DNA from: an uncultured Eggerthellaceae bacterium
Lineage (GTDB): Bacteria; Actinomycetota; Coriobacteriia; Coriobacteriales; Eggerthellaceae
Assembly (NCBI GenBank): GCA_934631995.1
Contig: CAKTYF010000002.1
Location: forward strand, 1-52,399
DNA: 52,399 nt
Direction: 5' to 3'
Below, piece by piece: positions 25,011 through 36,356 of the stretch. Made by a program: the position numbers and the translations under genes. The notes below the pieces were generated by a model. That model worked only from the letters and a program-made list of their open reading frames with translations, was not told where the DNA came from and did no database searches. Position 1 is the stretch's first letter. Each line of letters opens with the position of its first letter.

Positions 25011-26531
25011 TTACGCACGAACCCTCCGGCGGTGCGGAACAACCGAAACCGCAATCTTTACTACCAGGGCAATCAGCGTGATGAACTCAAGACGACCCGC
25101 CCACATTTCCAGAATGTAGACCATTTCCAACCACGTTGGCATACCTGGCGCAGCGATTCCCACAATTACGCCGCCGTTGCTGGCCATGCATACCGACTCA
25201 TAAATAGCCTGCAGTGCATCGTAGCCAGCCGCAATGCCCGCCAACGCGCCAATGGTGTACGTCACTGCATACAACATGAAAATCGTCATGGCTTCTTCGG
25301 CGTTTTCCGAGGTCAAACGCTGACGACCCAAGTGATAATAATCCACAATCACGCGTGCACTATCGGGCGACAGCGTTTCCTTCACACGTACCACAATGGC
25401 CTTGAAAATGAAGCCGATGCGGCTGAGCTTGATACCACCGGCAGTGCTTCCCGTGCCGCCGCCCACCGCCATGGCAATGGCCAACAGCAGGAAGCAACCC
25501 GACGTGAACACCGTAAGAATCTCGTTCGACGTGACGTTTTGGAAGCCCGTTGTGGTAAACGACGAGACAATCATGAACAGACCGCGACGCAGCATCGTGG
25601 GCAAATTCGAGAAATTCGTGCTTGCCGCCATGGACGCCGCAAACACCGCCACCAGCACAACCAGCCACAGAACCATCGTTCGGATTTCCACATCTTTGAA
25701 GAAGCTCTTCACGTGCCCATTCCAAACTTCCAGGTGAAGCGTGAAGTTGTTAGCGCCACACAACATGAGTAGCATGAGCACGCACTCAAGAATGAATGAG
25801 TGGTAATAATAGATGCTTTCGCTGGTGGGGGTGAAGCCGCCGGTCACGAAGCCGGAAAGCGAAATCCAGAACGCATGGAGCAGCGCACGCAGCGGCTCCA
25901 TGCCCAAAAAAATACCGAGAACCGTGATGATTGCCGTGCCAATGAGCACAAATACCAAGGTCACTTTCGTAATAAGCCGCGCAGTTTGCACAATGTTTGG
26001 CACCATATGCTCCGAACGCGCCTCGGCAGAATACAGGCTTGCGCCGCCGCCCTTGCCGAAAATGCCCAGCGAAAGCGCCACCACAATCAAGCCCAAACCG
26101 CCCACGAAATGCATAAGGAAGCGGAACATGTTATCGGTGTATGACAGGTGATCCAAATCGCAGATGATAGACGCACCCGTAGTGGTCAGGCCCGATACGG
26201 CATCGAAAAGCGCATCGGCATACGAAGCAAAATGTCCCGAATAATACAGGGGAATGGTGGCAATGAACGCCAGCACAATCCAGACCAGGCCCGTTACCGC
26301 CAACGCCTGCTGACGCGACAAACGGCGCGGGTTCAAATAGAGCATACGCAGCGCCCCGCCAATGACCAAGCTCAGGCCGCCAGTAAACAGATAGCGCGAA
26401 GCCGGCTCCCATTCTTGCAGCACAAGCGCCATAAGAAACGGAATGAAATACATAACCGATGACACCATGATGAGCACGCCCAAATAATGCCCAATGATGC
26501 GAACGTCTTGCAGAGAGAATCGCTGCCACAT
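25011..26531 (-). CDS. trkH: Potassium transporter subunit TrkH
   Basis: The 506-residue membrane protein has the four pseudo-repeated pore loops of the Trk/Ktr/HKT family, seen as DAVSGLTTTGAS, WISLSGFVTGGFTP, IVSSFTTTGFQNVTS and ESVCMASNGGVIVG. It moves K+ and normally needs a cytoplasmic TrkA gating ring, which is not encoded in this window. GGGTGSTAGGIKLSRI matches the mobile loop region. Start is ATG at 26531 with TTGAGG upstream; a tiny membrane protein gene precedes it by 26 bp. Confidence 0.93.
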   Translation of the reverse strand: MWQRFSLQDVRIIGHYLGVLIMVSSVMYFIPFLMALVLQEWEPASRYLFTGGLSLVIGGALRMLYLNPRRLSRQQALAVTGLVWIVLAFIATIPLYYSGHFASYADALFDAVSGLTTTGASIICDLDHLSYTDNMFRFLMHFVGGLGLIVVALSLGIFGKGGGASLYSAEARSEHMVPNIVQTARLITKVTLVFVLIGTAIITVLGIFLGMEPLRALLHAFWISLSGFVTGGFTPTSESIYYYHSFILECVLMLLMLCGANNFTLHLEVWNGHVKSFFKDVEIRTMVLWLVVLVAVFAASMAASTNFSNLPTMLRRGLFMIVSSFTTTGFQNVTSNEILTVFTSGCFLLLAIAMAVGGGTGSTAGGIKLSRIGFIFKAIVVRVKETLSPDSARVIVDYYHLGRQRLTSENAEEAMTIFMLYAVTYTIGALAGIAAGYDALQAIYESVCMASNGGVIVGIAAPGMPTWLEMVYILEMWAGRLEFITLIALVVKIAVSVVPHRRRVRA

Positions 26532-26557
26532 ACTTATTTCGCCTCAACCATCTGCGC

Positions 26558-26674
26558 TTACACCAACACCAAGCGCACGGCAATAAAGACAACCCATAGC
26601 ACCACTAAAAGCGCCGCCAAAAACAGCATGACAATGCACACCCCTTCAGCAGGCTTGATGCGTTCAACGGCCAT
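26558..26674 (-). CDS. Small single-pass membrane protein upstream of trkH
   Basis: The frame MAVERIKPAEG followed by a 24-residue hydrophobic helix encodes 38 residues. GAAGAG lies about 11 bases before the ATG at 26674; an ATG at 26698 (MKRRARH) is in frame. TATAAT occurs upstream at 26711-26706 on the minus strand. The gene ends 26 bp before trkH. It may be a small transporter accessory subunit, but this is inferred from position and hydrophobicity only. Confidence 0.5.
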   Translation of the reverse strand: MAVERIKPAEGVCIVMLFLAALLVVLWVVFIAVRLVLV

Positions 26675-26801
26675 AGTATGTCGAGCTCTTCTTTTCATGG
26701 CACGTATTATAAGCGTTGCACCTGCAAATGCGCAGACAGAACCAGTAAATGACGCAGAAGGCGCAGATGACCCACACCGCGCGTGCCATCTGCACCGCAC
26801 T

Positions 26802-26833
26802 TGTTGTCAAATTACCCCACCTTTTGTCAACAA
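26802..26833 (-). repeat. Dispersed palindromic element, copy 1
   Basis: Arms TGTTGACAAA and TTTGACAACA enclose an 11-base centre (AGGTGGGGTAA). Identical in 32 bases to the copy at 40996, reverse orientation. Four copies lie in this window. Confidence 0.8.
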
Positions 26834-27026
26834 TCGCGCCCGCAAACCCCGCAAACACAACGGGTCAAGACAGATTTTCCCCTGCAAAGTGCGGATAAAC
26901 CTGCAGCAAAGACCAAGCAAAACTTCCCAATGACAGGTTATCAGGCAAAACTTGGATTTACGAAGTTACGGATCGAAGGAGACCATCATGAAAAAAGGTG
27001 AAAAAGGACCCCGTCACTTTTTCACC

Positions 27027-27059
27027 TTGTTGACAAAAGGTGGGGTAATTTGTCAACAA
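27027..27059 (+). repeat. Dispersed palindromic element, copy 2
   Basis: The same element with perfect 10-bp arms TGTTGACAAA/TTTGTCAACA. It directly adjoins the clpB terminator and lies inverted to copy 1, about 190 bp away. Confidence 0.8.
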
Positions 27060-27098
27060 AAAAGGCGCGCGCCAGGGATTGCTCCCCAGCACGCGCCC
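27057..27098 (-). terminator. Intrinsic terminator of clpB
   Basis: On the minus strand a G+C-rich hairpin (GGGCGCGTGCTGGGG pairing with CCCTGGCGCGCGCC) is followed by seven bases that are nearly all T. It lies about 110 bp past the clpB stop. Confidence 0.8.
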
Positions 27099-27205
27099 TT
27101 ATTGCGTGTTGCATCGTACCGCCGGCAACACCGCATCACGTCAGCAGCATCACGCCACCATCAGTGCACTCATGTCCGTTGTGCCACGACGCAGCTGTCA
27201 CGCCC

Positions 27206-29890
<2,685 letters not shown>

Positions 29891-30004
29891 AAAGCTATCC
29901 TCCTATCAGGGAAAACGAAATGCTCCATAAAACTTCAGTTGCGCGGGCTGTGGGTTCGCGAAAAGACCATCCGGCCGTCAAACCCGCTATGCCCGCGTAT
30001 GGTT

Positions 30005-30385
30005 CTAAGGCAAATAACGAATGATAGCCGTGTCGGACACCAGCGTGCTCACGGACTCGCGCGTTTCCAGCTCATGCACGCGGTCAGCAAGGCGGCGAAC
30101 ACGACGATGCAAGTCATCAATTTCCGTATCGCGGTCATCTAAACGTCCTTGCAAGTCAAGGATGCGAATAACGCCTGCCAAGTTGATGCCTTCGCTGGTA
30201 AGCTCGTTGATAAATTCCAAGCGCTCAATGTCCGCCTGAGAATACATGCGCGTGTTACCACTCGTGCGCTGGGGCGTGACCAAGCCTTTTTGCTCGTACG
30301 TACGCAACGTTTGAGGATGCACGCCGGCAAGCTCAGCGGCAACGCCAATCATGTAGACCGGTCTATTCCTGTCGTTTACTGCCAT
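30005..30385 (-). CDS. hspR: Heat-shock repressor HspR (MerR family)
   Basis: HspR represses the dnaK operon and clpB in actinobacteria and needs DnaK as co-repressor. Residues 10-75 form a MerR-type winged helix (VYMIGVAAELAGVHPQTLRTYEQKGLVTPQRTSGNTRMYS), and a coiled coil follows (DLQGRLDDRDTEIDDLHRRVRRLADRVHELE). The C-terminus ends IIRYLP. The 126-residue gene overlaps the end of dnaJ by 10 bp, so it is translationally coupled and gives negative feedback on its own operon. Confidence 0.94.
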   Translation of the reverse strand: MAVNDRNRPVYMIGVAAELAGVHPQTLRTYEQKGLVTPQRTSGNTRMYSQADIERLEFINELTSEGINLAGVIRILDLQGRLDDRDTEIDDLHRRVRRLADRVHELETRESVSTLVSDTAIIRYLP

Positions 30386-31401
30386 ACTCGTACATCTTCC
30401 TTCGTTGCTGCCAAATAATCTTCCATCGCTTTACGCTGCTCGTCGTTTAGTTTCTCTGGCAGCGTAATAATCAAGTGAATGCGCAAATCGCCCGAGCCAT
30501 TGCCCTTCATGTGCGGTGCGCCCTTGCCTTTCACCAGCAGTTCCTGCCCCGATTGCGAACCAGCGGGAACCCTCACACGCACCTTTGCACCACCCGGCGT
30601 AGGCACCACAATGCTTGCGCCCAACGCTGCTTCGGCCGGCGAAATGGGCGTGTTCACAATCACGTCCGCGCCATCACGCTCGAAGTACGGATGCGGTTGA
30701 ATGGCCAACGTCACCAGCAAATCGCCGTTGCCGCCCGGCCCCGGCATCCCCTTGCCACGATAACGCAAGCGCTTGCCATCGGTTACACCAGCAGGAACCT
30801 TCACGACCATCGTCTGCTTCTCTTGCGAAACCGAGGTACGCAGCGTCACTTTTTTCTCGGCACCTGAAAACGCCTCGTCAAAGCTGATTTTCAGCGTAAC
30901 GGTAATGTCTTTGCCCTTCTCGGGGGCACACGATCCACCGCCGCAGCCGCCACCGCAACCGCTTTGCTGTTGTGCGCCGCCGCCGAAACCGCCGAAGCCA
31001 CCAAATCCGCTGAAGCCGGAGTACGCGTTTCCGCCAGCAGAACGACCGCCCTGGCCAAAGTCCCAGTTCGTCCCAAAGGCGCCTTCGCCCTTGCGGATGC
31101 TGTCCAGGATCTCAGCCCAGCTGCCAAAGCCGCTGAATGCATCGCCCACGCCACCGAATCCGCCAAAACCTGCGCCCGGAATCTGATTCTCGTTCGCGGT
31201 TCCGTACTGGTCGTACAGCTTGCGTTTCTTCTCGTCGCTTAGAACCTCGTACGCTTCGTTTACATCCTTAAATTTCTCTTCATCGCCGCCCGCGTCGGGA
31301 TGATATTCTCGCGCAAGCTTGCGATACGCCTTTTTGATTTGCTCAGGCGTGGCATCGCGCGCCACACCCAGCATCTTGTAATAGTCGGGAGTTGCGGCCA
31401 T
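30376..31401 (-). CDS. dnaJ: DnaJ-type cochaperone without zinc finger (CbpA-like)
   Basis: The start at 31401 (MAATPDYYKM) has TAGGAGA upstream; 11 codons before it are open. The J-domain carries HPD at 34-36. A long Gly/Phe-rich region (to about 160) ends in CGGGCGGGSC, and the two beta-sandwich C-terminal domains follow (GKDITVTLKISFDEAFSGAEK, GDLLVTLAIQPHPYFERDGAD). The four CxxCxGxG zinc motifs of type I DnaJ are missing, so this is a type II (CbpA/DnaJ2-like) protein of 341 residues. It stimulates the ATPase of DnaK and is encoded in the same operon. Confidence 0.93.
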   Translation of the reverse strand: MAATPDYYKMLGVARDATPEQIKKAYRKLAREYHPDAGGDEEKFKDVNEAYEVLSDEKKRKLYDQYGTANENQIPGAGFGGFGGVGDAFSGFGSWAEILDSIRKGEGAFGTNWDFGQGGRSAGGNAYSGFSGFGGFGGFGGGAQQQSGCGGGCGGGSCAPEKGKDITVTLKISFDEAFSGAEKKVTLRTSVSQEKQTMVVKVPAGVTDGKRLRYRGKGMPGPGGNGDLLVTLAIQPHPYFERDGADVIVNTPISPAEAALGASIVVPTPGGAKVRVRVPAGSQSGQELLVKGKGAPHMKGNGSGDLRIHLIITLPEKLNDEQRKAMEDYLAATKEDVRVWQ

Positions 31402-31500
31402 GTTATCCAATCTCCTAATAACAGGGGCGAGCATACACCGCTCGCCCCGTAAGTTTACGTTTATTCGTAGTGCTTTCGGGGCAAAAGCCCTGATAGACCA

Positions 31501-32148
31501 TTACTCTTCTGCCTCGCGCTTCGGTCCGCCACTGGTGACAACCACCATAGCAGGACGCAGCACCTTCGTACCCATGCGGTATCCCTTTTGGAACACCTGC
31601 GCAACCGTTTCATCGGGAACGCTCGGGTCGGGAATCATCTGAACTGCCTGAGCCTCAAGCGCGTTAAACGCCTGGCCTTCGGGGTTCAAAACCTCAACGC
31701 CGCTCTTGCCCAAAGCGTCAATCAGCTTGTTCAGCACGGCCTTGGTGCCATCGAGCATGCCCGCTTCGCCGTTGTTCGTACCGTAATCAATAGTGCGCTC
31801 AAAGTCGTCAAGAATCGGAATCATGTTGTCCACCAGTTTTTCGGTAGCACGCTTGCGATCCTCTTCGCGCTGCTCATTCATGCGACGACGATACGTATCC
31901 CATTCGGCGTGAAGGCGCAGATACTTCTCCTTCAGCTCTTCAATCTCGGCCTTTGCGGCTTCAAGCTCGGAAACTGCGGAAAGAACCTCTTCTGCTTCTT
32001 CCAAAACGGCTTCCTCGTTGGTTGCAGCATTGTCGGTTGCCGCCGCCTCCGAGCCGCAAGGCTCGGAGGTTTCCTGAGCGGCAGCGGTGCTGGGGTTAGG
32101 AGGGAATCCAGCATCACGCTGATCGGTATTTTCAACTTTTTCAGTCAT
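31501..32148 (-). CDS. grpE: Nucleotide exchange factor GrpE
   Basis: GrpE releases ADP from DnaK. The acidic, disordered N-terminus (1-60) is followed by the long helix (ELEAAKAEIEELKEKYLRLHAEWDTYRRRMNEQREE) and the beta domain with VEVLNPEGQAFNALEAQAVQMI and VAQVFQKGYRMGTKVLRPAMVVV, the family signature. It is 215 residues and lies 26 bp after dnaK. Confidence 0.96.
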   Translation of the reverse strand: MTEKVENTDQRDAGFPPNPSTAAAQETSEPCGSEAAATDNAATNEEAVLEEAEEVLSAVSELEAAKAEIEELKEKYLRLHAEWDTYRRRMNEQREEDRKRATEKLVDNMIPILDDFERTIDYGTNNGEAGMLDGTKAVLNKLIDALGKSGVEVLNPEGQAFNALEAQAVQMIPDPSVPDETVAQVFQKGYRMGTKVLRPAMVVVTSGGPKREAEE

Positions 32149-32174
32149 AATCCATACACCTACCGTACAAGCTC

Positions 32175-34079
32175 TTATTTCTCGTCGTCGTCAACAACTT
32201 CGTAGTCGGCTTCAATGGGGCCGTCATCATTGCCGCCCTGAGCCGCACCTGCAGCGCCTGCAGCGCCACCCTGTGCCTGCTCGGCGGAGTAAGCAACCTC
32301 TGCCAGCTTGTAACCAGCCTGCTGCAGCTTCTCCTGAGCAGCCTTGATCTCATCAAGGTCGGTGCCTTCCAGAGCCTTGCGTGCCTCGGCGATGGCATCC
32401 TGAGCATCCTTCTTGATATCTTCAGGAAGCTTGTCGCCAATCTCACTGATGGTCTGCTCGGTTGCGTTAGCCAAGCTGTCGCAGTTATTGCGAACCTCAA
32501 CTTCTTCCTTGCGCTTTGCATCGGCTTCAGCGTTGGCCTCAGCATCTTTCACCATGCGATCAACTTCATCATCGGACAAAGCCGTGGAGCCGCTAATGGT
32601 AATCTGCTGTTCCTTGCCCGTGCCCAAGTCCTTAGCGGAAACGTTCACAATGCCGTTGGAGTCAATGTTGAACGTAACCTCAATCTGAGGAACGCCACGA
32701 CGAGCAGCAGGAATGCCGGTCAGCTGGAAACGACCCAGCGTCTTGTTGTCGGCAGCCATAGGACGCTCGCCCTGCAGAACGTGAATTTCAACAGCGGTCT
32801 GGTTATCGGCCGCGGTGGAGTAAATCTCCGTCTTACGTGCAGGAATGGTGGTGTTACGATCAATCATCTTGGTCATGACGCCGCCCAAAGTCTCAACGCC
32901 CAAGGAAAGCGGGGTAACGTCCAGAAGGACAATGCCCTCAACGTCGCCGGACAAAACGCCGCCCTGAACAGCTGCGCCCATTGCTACAACCTCATCGGGG
33001 TTCACGGACATGTTCGGCTTCTTGCCGGTCAAGCGCTCAACAAGCTCCTGAACAGCGGGCATACGCGTGGAGCCGCCAACCAGAATGACTTCGTCCAGCT
33101 CGCCAGCACGCATACCGGCATCCTTCAAGGCCTTCTCTACCGGAACCTTGCAGCGCTCCAGCAGGTCCTTGGTAATGCGCTCGAACTCAATGCGAGTCAG
33201 CGTGTAATCCAAGTGCTTCGGGCCCGTTGCATCCATAGTGATGTAAGGCAGGTTGATGTTGGTCTGGCTGGTTGCGGAAAGTTCCATCTTCGCGCGCTCG
33301 GAAGCTTCTTTCAAACGCTGCAAAGCCATGGGGTCCTTGCGCAGATCAACGCCCTGATCGCTTTGGAACTTGTCAGCAAGCCAGTCGATAATGCGCTGAT
33401 CCCAGTCATCGCCACCCAAGTGGTTGTCGCCATTGGTTGCTGCAACTTCGAAAACGCCATCGCCCAACTCAAGGATGGAAACATCGAACGTGCCGCCGCC
33501 CAAGTCGAAGACAAGAATCTTTTCGTCCTTGTTCACCTTGTCAAGGCCGTAAGCCAAAGCAGCAGCCGTCGGCTCGTTCACAATACGCAGAACTTCCAGG
33601 CCAGCAATCTTGCCAGCGTCCTTCGTTGCCTGACGCTGAGCGTCGTTGAAGTAAGCAGGAACGGTGATGACAGCCTGGGTGATGGTTTCGCCCAAACGCT
33701 TTTCAGCATCGTTCTTCATCTTCTGAAGCACCATTGCGGAAATCTCTTCGGGCGTGTATTCCTTGCCGTCAATGTCGATAACCGCACGACCGCCCTTACC
33801 GGAAACAACCTTGTAAGAAACGGTCTTCTGCTCTTCCTGAGTTTCGTTGTAGGAACGACCAATGAAACGCTTTACGGAAGAAACCGTGTTGTGGGGATTG
33901 GTAACTGCCTGGTTCTTTGCAGCCTTACCTACCACACGCTCGCCATCTTTACGGAAGCCCTCAACAGAAGGGGTGGTACGATCGCCTTCCGCATTGACCA
34001 GGATTTCAGGCGTGCTGCCTTCCATAACTGCCATCGCGGAATTGGTAGTACCCAAGTCAATACCGAGAATCTTTGCCAT
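32175..34079 (-). CDS. dnaK: Chaperone protein DnaK (Hsp70)
   Basis: The start at 34079 (MAKILGIDLG) has AAAGGA upstream. All Hsp70 signatures are present: GIDLGTTNS, VPAYFNDAQRQAT, VFDLGGGTFDVSIL and VILVGGSTRMPAVQ. The substrate domain and lid follow, then a short Gly/Ala-rich linker (AQGGAAGAAGAA) and the acidic tail ending EADYEVVDDDEK. Length of 634 residues is normal. It is the first gene of dnaK-grpE-dnaJ-hspR. Confidence 0.97.
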   Translation of the reverse strand: MAKILGIDLGTTNSAMAVMEGSTPEILVNAEGDRTTPSVEGFRKDGERVVGKAAKNQAVTNPHNTVSSVKRFIGRSYNETQEEQKTVSYKVVSGKGGRAVIDIDGKEYTPEEISAMVLQKMKNDAEKRLGETITQAVITVPAYFNDAQRQATKDAGKIAGLEVLRIVNEPTAAALAYGLDKVNKDEKILVFDLGGGTFDVSILELGDGVFEVAATNGDNHLGGDDWDQRIIDWLADKFQSDQGVDLRKDPMALQRLKEASERAKMELSATSQTNINLPYITMDATGPKHLDYTLTRIEFERITKDLLERCKVPVEKALKDAGMRAGELDEVILVGGSTRMPAVQELVERLTGKKPNMSVNPDEVVAMGAAVQGGVLSGDVEGIVLLDVTPLSLGVETLGGVMTKMIDRNTTIPARKTEIYSTAADNQTAVEIHVLQGERPMAADNKTLGRFQLTGIPAARRGVPQIEVTFNIDSNGIVNVSAKDLGTGKEQQITISGSTALSDDEVDRMVKDAEANAEADAKRKEEVEVRNNCDSLANATEQTISEIGDKLPEDIKKDAQDAIAEARKALEGTDLDEIKAAQEKLQQAGYKLAEVAYSAEQAQGGAAGAAGAAQGGNDDGPIEADYEVVDDDEK

Positions 34080-34145
34080 TGTTATCAGTCCTTTCACTGA
34101 TGATTTTCTGTACCGTAAAGGCACAGTTCTTCTTTTGTTAGCGTC

Positions 34146-34175
34146 AATATAAAATCTTAGTCATGCACTGTCAAG
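34146..34175 (-). promoter_or_regulatory. dnaK promoter with HAIR-like operator
   Basis: On the minus strand TTGACA (34174-34169) and TATATT (34151-34146) are 17 bp apart. The sequence CTTGACA-N7-ACTAAGA (34175-34155) overlaps the -35 box and matches the HspR operator (HAIR, CTTGAGT-N7-ACTCAAG) in spacing and in 9 of 14 positions. The promoter is clear; the HAIR assignment is weaker. Confidence 0.7.
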
Positions 34176-34314
34176 TTTGTTTCTTTATCGCGTTTAAATT
34201 CTGTTACTTTCGATTTATAAAATGTTCGTGCAAGGCAAATTTGAAGTGAAGAGAAGCGGCGCAGAAAAGGGCTCGAGAAGGCACAGCGGATCAAACTCAG
34301 GAAGGAGCACGCCC

Positions 34315-34440
34315 AAAAGTCCCTTGGAAAAATTGCTGAAACGCGAGAAAGTCCCTTGAAAAAGTTGCAAATTTCCAAAAAAGTCGCTTGAAAAAGTTTA
34401 TAATTTACGAAAAAGTCGCTTGAAAAAGTTTATCTTCCCA
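34315..34440 (+). repeat. Four direct repeats with exact 32-bp period before ATPase 3
   Basis: The unit AAAGTCSCTTGAAAAAGTT continues into an AT-rich half. AGTC marks each copy at 34318, 34350, 34382 and 34414, so the spacing is 32 bp three times, close to three helical turns. The third copy contains TATAAT (34399-34404), placing the array across the probable promoter of the ATPase gene that starts at 34458. The period is not a multiple of three, so this is a DNA-level array and not a coded repeat. Confidence 0.85.
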
Positions 34441-34457
34441 GTTAGAAAGCTAATGAT

Positions 34458-35777
34458 ATGTTAAAGAGAAAAATCGTAGATCAACTCTTGGCATGGAAAG
34501 CCGATCCCAACCACAAACCAGCAATTATCAAGGGGTGCAGGCAGTGCGGAAAGACGTTTGCTGCATTGCACTTCGCTCAAGAAAATTATCACAACGTTGT
34601 TTATATCAATTTCTTTGAAAACCCCGGAGCGAAAGATATTTTCGCAGGGTCGCTGGACGTAGACCAAATCACCATGATGGCCTCGGCGTATCTTGGTGCC
34701 TCAACGCGCTTCGTACCAGGGGAAACAGTCCTGGTTCTTGATGAAATACAAGAATGCCCGCAAGCGCGCACAGCTCTTAAGTTCTTCAGTCTTGATGGAC
34801 GCTATGACGTTATTGGCACGGGGTCCCTCCTTGGAGTAGCGGGCTACGGCAAAGAGCCAGCCTCTGTTCCCGTGGGCTATGAAACTCTTATAAACATGCA
34901 TCCGCTGGACTTTGAAGAGTTTTGTTGGGCAAACGATATATCCGATTCAATGATTGAGATGCTTCGTTCTCATCTCGAAGCCGAAACACCGGTTCCGCCG
35001 GCTTTGCATTCCCGTATGCGCTCGCTGCTACTGGAATACACCGTGGTAGGCGGCATGCCCGATGTCGTTCAGTCCTTCGTAGACAATCGTGATATGGCAA
35101 GCGTTCTGCGCATTCAGCGCGATATCGTACGAGCTTACGAAGATGACATGGTGAAGTACGCCCCAGCAGCGAACAAGCCGCTCATCAAGCAATGCTTCCA
35201 GTCAATCCCAAGGCAACTGGCCAAAGAAAACAAGAAATTCCAGTATTCGCTCGCAAAAAAGGGATCAACCGCCGCACGTTTCGCAGGCAGCCTTCAATGG
35301 ATCGAAGACGCAGGCATAATCACCCGATGCAACAATTTGTCCATTACTGAGCTTCCCTTGGACGGCAACGCAATAGACGACCAGTTCAAGATATACATGG
35401 CGGACACTGGTCTGTTCGTGAGCATGCTTGAAGATGGAACCCAGTTCGATATTCTTAACGGCAATCTTTTTGGTTATAAAGGCGGAATCTTCGAGAATCT
35501 TATCGCAGACATCTTCTCGAAAATGGACAGAAAGCTCTATTACTTCAGAAAGGATTCTGGTCTTGAGCTCGACTTCGTGATTCGCTACAAGGGAAAGTGC
35601 GTACCAGTTGAAGTAAAAGCAAGCGATGGCAATGCGAAAAGCGTAAAAACCGTCCTCAAGCACCCCGAAAAATATCACGTGGAATCGGCTATAAAGCTTG
35701 CCGACCTGAATATCGGCCGCACAGGAGAAATACTGACGCTACCGCATTACCTGGCATTTCTTCTTACGCAACGATGA
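34458..35777 (+). CDS. AAA_14/DUF4143 ATPase 3, nuclease-like site intact
   Basis: The 439-residue protein has Walker A GCRQCGKT (26-33), Walker B VLVLDEIQ and TGSLLG, then the DUF4143 half. The C-terminal PD-(D/E)XK-like pattern is complete: GLELDFVIRYKGK followed by VPVEVKAS gives D and E-x-K spaced as in such nucleases. ATPases 1 and 2 have lost this ExK. The start at 34458 has only a weak AGAAAG site. It stands alone, between the divergent dnaK operon and a strong terminator, behind a 32-bp repeat array. Function of the family is unknown. Confidence 0.85.
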   Translation: MLKRKIVDQLLAWKADPNHKPAIIKGCRQCGKTFAALHFAQENYHNVVYINFFENPGAKDIFAGSLDVDQITMMASAYLGASTRFVPGETVLVLDEIQECPQARTALKFFSLDGRYDVIGTGSLLGVAGYGKEPASVPVGYETLINMHPLDFEEFCWANDISDSMIEMLRSHLEAETPVPPALHSRMRSLLLEYTVVGGMPDVVQSFVDNRDMASVLRIQRDIVRAYEDDMVKYAPAANKPLIKQCFQSIPRQLAKENKKFQYSLAKKGSTAARFAGSLQWIEDAGIITRCNNLSITELPLDGNAIDDQFKIYMADTGLFVSMLEDGTQFDILNGNLFGYKGGIFENLIADIFSKMDRKLYYFRKDSGLELDFVIRYKGKCVPVEVKASDGNAKSVKTVLKHPEKYHVESAIKLADLNIGRTGEILTLPHYLAFLLTQR

Positions 35778-35849
35778 GCAACCAGCAGCAGCCCATAAAG
35801 CGAGCAATCGGTCACCCGCAGAAGCGCCACGAAGCACCACGGAAAAGAA

Positions 35850-35884
35850 AATCCCCTGAGCTTGTTCAGGGGATTCATTGTTTT
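35850..35884 (+). terminator. Intrinsic terminator of ATPase 3
   Basis: A perfect 10-bp stem AATCCCCTGA/TCAGGGGATT with a six-base loop is followed by CATTGTTTT, about 70 bp past the stop codon. Confidence 0.8.
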
Positions 35885-36030
35885 GAGCTTTGCTCGTTGT
35901 TGTTGATGGCGTGTGCACGAAGCCGCCCGGCGTTTCATCGATGTCCGCAGCATCGACTTCCGCCAACGCCCAACATCGGTGTTTCGCAACGCCTTCTACT
36001 TCTCGTGCATCAATACCGACAGCGCGGGAA

Positions 36031-36219
36031 TTAGTCCTCGGCTACGTCAGTGATAGCGCCCATGGGGCACTCTTCTACGCAGTCGCCGCAGGCAACGCAA
36101 GCGTCTTCGTTCTCAACCTCAACCGTACCGCCCGTTACTTCAAGAACGCCATTCGGGCATGCGTCAACGCAAATACCGCATCCAATGCACTCATCAGCAT
36201 CAATAATAGGATGTGCCAT
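36031..36219 (-). CDS. 2[4Fe-4S] ferredoxin
   Basis: The 62-residue protein starts at 36219 with GAGAGAGG upstream. It carries two cluster motifs, CIGCGICVDACP and CVACGDCVEECP, in the usual pseudo-twofold arrangement, and is acidic. It transfers electrons at low potential in the cytoplasm. It lies behind hypE in the same direction (137 bp), which fits a hydrogenase or other anaerobic redox setting, though the partner enzyme is not in the window. Confidence 0.95.
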   Translation of the reverse strand: MAHPIIDADECIGCGICVDACPNGVLEVTGGTVEVENEDACVACGDCVEECPMGAITDVAED

Positions 36220-36356
36220 GAAGACCTCTCTCTCATAAATCCATCCACATAAAACTTCTTCGGGGCAAAACCGCAATGCTGCACAAAATACCAAACACGC
36301 CTTTTTTTTCAAGAGTATTGCGGCATTTATGCAAAGTTTCAGAGGAACGGTTACTT

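Larger units (their letters stand above)
26675..27205. other. 530-bp gene-poor region with palindromic repeats, hairpin and clpB terminator
   Basis: It contains two inverted copies of a palindromic element (26802-26833 and 27027-27059), a perfect 10-bp stem GGTGAAAAAG/CTTTTTCACC at 26997-27026, and the clpB terminator. A frame starting at 26988 has a good GGAG site but runs antisense into the end of clpB and encodes no recognisable protein. I see no other gene. Confidence 0.5.

Noticed and set aside
32781..34100. 439-codon plus-strand frame opposite dnaK
   Set aside because: Antisense shadow of dnaK with no ribosome binding site or recognisable domain.
34222..34359. 45-codon frame (MFVQGKFEVKRS) before ATPase 3
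   Set aside because: No ribosome binding site, and it ends inside the repeat array; composition looks like chance.
34315..34440. CRISPR array
   Set aside because: Repeat units follow one another without unique spacers of constant length, only four copies exist, and no cas gene is near.
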